From the NCBI GenBank assembly GCA_026413225.1, contig CM048552.1, positions 160,654,053 to 160,718,052 of the forward strand: a stretch of DNA of 64,000 nucleotides, written 5' to 3'. The position numbers and the translations under genes are program-made. Shown one piece after another: positions 61,206 to 64,000 of this stretch; position 1 is the stretch's first letter, and every line of letters starts with the position of its first letter. The stretch comes from Otis tarda (lineage: Eukaryota > Chordata > Aves > Otidiformes > Otididae). Below the pieces are notes generated by a model. It ran no database searches. It worked only from the letters and a program-made list of their open reading frames with translations, and was not told the DNA's origin.

Positions 61206-62821
61206 TAATCTGGGAGGCTTTTGCTTTGAGCTGTTTTGCTGCAGATCAAGTTGCCTTAGCAGGTGAGTGCTCTGGTAGGAGCATTCCTTTAACAGGGAAA
61301 AGTCTTTTTACTGTTAAAGAAAACAGCTTATTTTGCCATTGTCCACCTGGCTTCTGGAGGACGAGGAGGAGGACAAAAGAGCAACTAGTGAACTGTTAAT
61401 GTGGAGAAGTGTAACACTTTTATTTTTATTTCTCACTGTTTTTACTTGGAAGGCATGAAGAAGCATTTCTGCAGAAGTGATGTAAAATACTGTGAACACG
61501 ACAATCTTTCAGTCCACTTTTCTCAAGGTTTGTGTCACAGAACAAATTGAGGTTACACCTGTAAAAGAATAAATTGAGTAAATGTGTATGTCACTTAAAT
61601 TGCTAAAGCTTTCTAAAGGAGAAGGGCAGGCCTCTGGCGAAGGGTTTGTATCCAGCTTTGATGGTGGATGAGAGGCTCAGACTTGGGAAATTATTTGGGG
61701 ATACCTGTCAGTTCTGGGGTTACGGTTGTGGGTTGGACTAGATCTTCAGGAAGCAGCTCCTGAAATCCCTTGTGTATTGGGGAAAACCAACGTTGCTACG
61801 CCATTGGCTTGGTGTACCAGGCCTGCTGTTCAGCACATCCCTTGCAAGCAGCAAGTGAAAGAATTTGGAAGATGGTGAAGCGGGCAGCTGAGGCAGGGCT
61901 GTCCCCAGTCCACCTGCCCTGCGAGTCACGGGCTTTGTGTGTGTATCTGTCCCAGTTTGTGTGGTGGAGATAACCCCGGATTTCTCCGAGGCTTTCTCTG
62001 GTTTGAAGTTGGTGTCTGCTTGCTTACATTTGCGTGCTGCTTGGCAGTAAAGGGTGCCAGCTGTCAATGAGGCTGGTTTACATTATCGTAGTATGACAGA
62101 CTAGAAAATAGCTTTTCTTTGTCCACCCTGTCCTTTACTAGATATAGGAGGAGGTTATGGGAGAAAAAAAGTGAGGTTTTTAGTTTTTTGTTGTTGTTGT
62201 GGTTTTTTTTTTTCCCTCCCCTTTCCAATCCCTATTCTGGATGGGTACAAAATAGCATAAATTTGGTTTCCCATTACGAGAAAGTTGTGAATATCTTCAG
62301 CTGGACTCAGAATGCTCCATTTTGTTAAAAGTGTGTTTTAGTGCTTTTTAAATAGCCATGAAATGCTAATATGTTTCTACTTTTCAGTAAGAGGAACTTT
62401 TGTACAAATCCCCAAATTTTGTTGGGGGAAAACTGGCTGTTTTATCCTGGGATTGAATCATCCTTGTCTTTTCTTTTTGTTTCATTTTGTTTTGCATTAC
62501 CTTTAGTTTTTATTTCCATTTCCATTTCACCCGGCAAAACAAATATTTCTAGGAATAATAAAAATCAGAATAACCTGTTGGTCCATAGCAGCTCTGATTT
62601 TGTGGTAATGTATGAAAACTCTGAAGTCAATAGTGTTTTGACTTCTACACGTCATCACGCATTTGGAGCTTATCTGCCCCAAAGATCACAAGATTATGCT
62701 AGCTGCATCAGTAGGAGACATGCTCATTAAGTGATTACATTCATCATTTCACAGCAGAACAGTGCCAGTCACAATGGAAAATCATGAGAACATGAGATTT
62801 TGTATCAGTATGGTGTTAGTA

Positions 62822-63083
62822 CACCATGGGTTTAAATTAGAAGGAGGTAGGTTTAGATTAGATATTAGAAAAAAATTTTTTACAATGAGAGTTGTAGAGC
62901 ACTGGAACAGGTTGCCCAGAGAGGTGGTGGATGCCCCATCCCTGGAAATGTTCAAGGCCAGGCTGGATGAGGCTCTGAGCAACCTGATCTAGTCAGGGAT
63001 GTCCCTGCTCTTGCAGGGGGGTTGGACTAGATGACCTTTGAAGGTCCCTTCCAACTCTAACCATTCTATGATTCTATGATTCA
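62822..63083 (+). mobile_element. CR1 retrotransposon 3' fragment with ORF2 C terminus
   Basis: About 260 bp. An intact stretch of the last ORF2 codons reads [21 protein letters not shown] then LPREVV and LSNLI, followed by the GGACTAGATGACC block and three ATTCTATG-type octamers. Among the least decayed copies here at the coding end. Confidence 0.9.
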
Positions 63084-64000
63084 GTACAATAGTGTGGATT
63101 TTTTTTCTTTAAACCTTTTCCTAACTGAGACTTTTTGTTAAAGATTTTTTGTTTTCAGTTCCTAGATTGCTGGATCAGTCACCAGCATTTTGACTTCCAA
63201 AAAACATGCCTTTGACTTGTGAAAATATGAACTGTGATTGTTCACAAAAGACTTTTCAAAAGTGGAGCACCTTGAGGAAAAATATACTCTGAAAGTAAAT
63301 GGCAATATGGGGGTGTATGTCACCTGTTCACAGGGCTAGTTTGGGAAAAGGCTGCTGCTTCTGCCCTAGAAAAAAGAGGGGTTTGTTAAACTTCTCTGTT
63401 ATTGTGGAAGACAGAGAGAGGTTTGTTTGCCTTTTTTTTTGACTAAGAGGAGGGAGAAGCACTGGACAATCTTGCAAAACAGCATTTCTCCCCACAGAGC
63501 ACGCAGGGAGCATGAATAGGGGATGCTCTCACAGACAGCTTTTTCTGGAGCCATGGGGTGTACAAAAAAAGACAAACTTGAGCCGTGAGTGTCTGGCACC
63601 AGGGCCCAATGTGCTTGGGTGCATACTTTACCTTCAATCTGTGGCCACAGGAGTGTGGTAGCAGTCGCCTGTTGAAATAAATGCCTGATCGACCGTGTGA
63701 GAAGAAACTATTTTTTCGTATAACCGTGCTTAACCAGGGTTTGTGGTTTACGCAGACACAGAGGGCTTCTCCTGTGGAATGTGCATCTCCGAGCAAGACC
63801 ACAGAAGAATGAGGATGGGGGTGCCTGTTCTATTGATGTCTATTTGTGGTACAGCAGCTCTGCATGGAATTTGTCAGACTTCATTTTAAAGTCCCTGAAA
63901 ACTGAAGCAAAAATACCGCCAATTTAACGCTTCTGAATCCCACAGGATACTCTAGTTCCTGTTACCCTCCAAATAATCCGGGGAGCCGCAGCCGAAGCCC
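63084..64000. other. Intergenic DNA at the right edge
   Basis: No gene or repeat recognised. Human gene order predicts DCT further right on the same strand; its first exon is not here. Confidence 0.5.

Noticed and set aside
61738..62067. 109-codon minus-strand frame downstream of TGDS
   Set aside because: No recognisable domain, no splice or promoter support; length is compatible with chance.

Overview
This is 64 kb of nuclear DNA from a bird. Six CR1 non-LTR retrotransposon tails carry the avian-type 3' end (a GGTTGGACTAGATGACC-like block followed by ATTCTATG octamers). There is a solo LTR of a type I recall from bird genomes, introns are fairly compact, and both genes encode proteins very close to their mammalian orthologues. 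I cannot tell the species; the LTR type hints at a bird outside the chicken/duck group, which is inference only.

Two complete protein-coding genes stand head to head. GPR180 (minus strand, 9 coding exons, 43095 down to 20862, 435 aa) encodes a signal-peptide-bearing seven-transmembrane protein. TGDS (plus strand, 12 coding exons, 43659 to 58162, 357 aa) encodes an NAD-dependent nucleotide-sugar 4,6-dehydratase. Their start codons are 563 bp apart inside one GC-rich island holding a CCAAT box, an E-box and a perfect NRF1 palindrome, so the pair very probably shares a bidirectional promoter. Every exon junction was read directly, with GT/AG ends and matching phase, and neither gene shows a stop or frameshift.

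Layout: 1-1800 is GC-rich and ends in a polyadenylation-like signal, possibly the 3' UTR of a gene to the left. 1800-8400 is ordinary sequence with an ancient L2/CR1-like relic and two CR1 copies, one retaining a dead reverse-transcriptase frame broken by a single in-frame stop. 8400-12700 alternates CpG-dense islands with AT-rich, homeobox/SOX/POU-motif-bearing blocks that look like conserved non-coding DNA. 12700-20860 is gene-free. 20860-43095 is GPR180, 43096-43658 the shared promoter, and 43659-58162 TGDS, with the solo LTR in its intron 5. 58163-64000 holds the TGDS 3' UTR and two more CR1 copies.

In the human genome the order is DCT-TGDS-GPR180-SOX21. In this orientation SOX21 should lie just beyond the left edge and DCT beyond the right edge; neither coding sequence is in the window. 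The regulatory-looking DNA at 8.4-12.7 kb may therefore belong to SOX21 (inference). I found no operons, CRISPR arrays, tRNA or rRNA genes, and no evidence of a new multi-gene system. The most notable items are the shared promoter, the orphan CpG islands, the solo LTR with intact target-site duplication, and an exact 39-bp tandem duplication.
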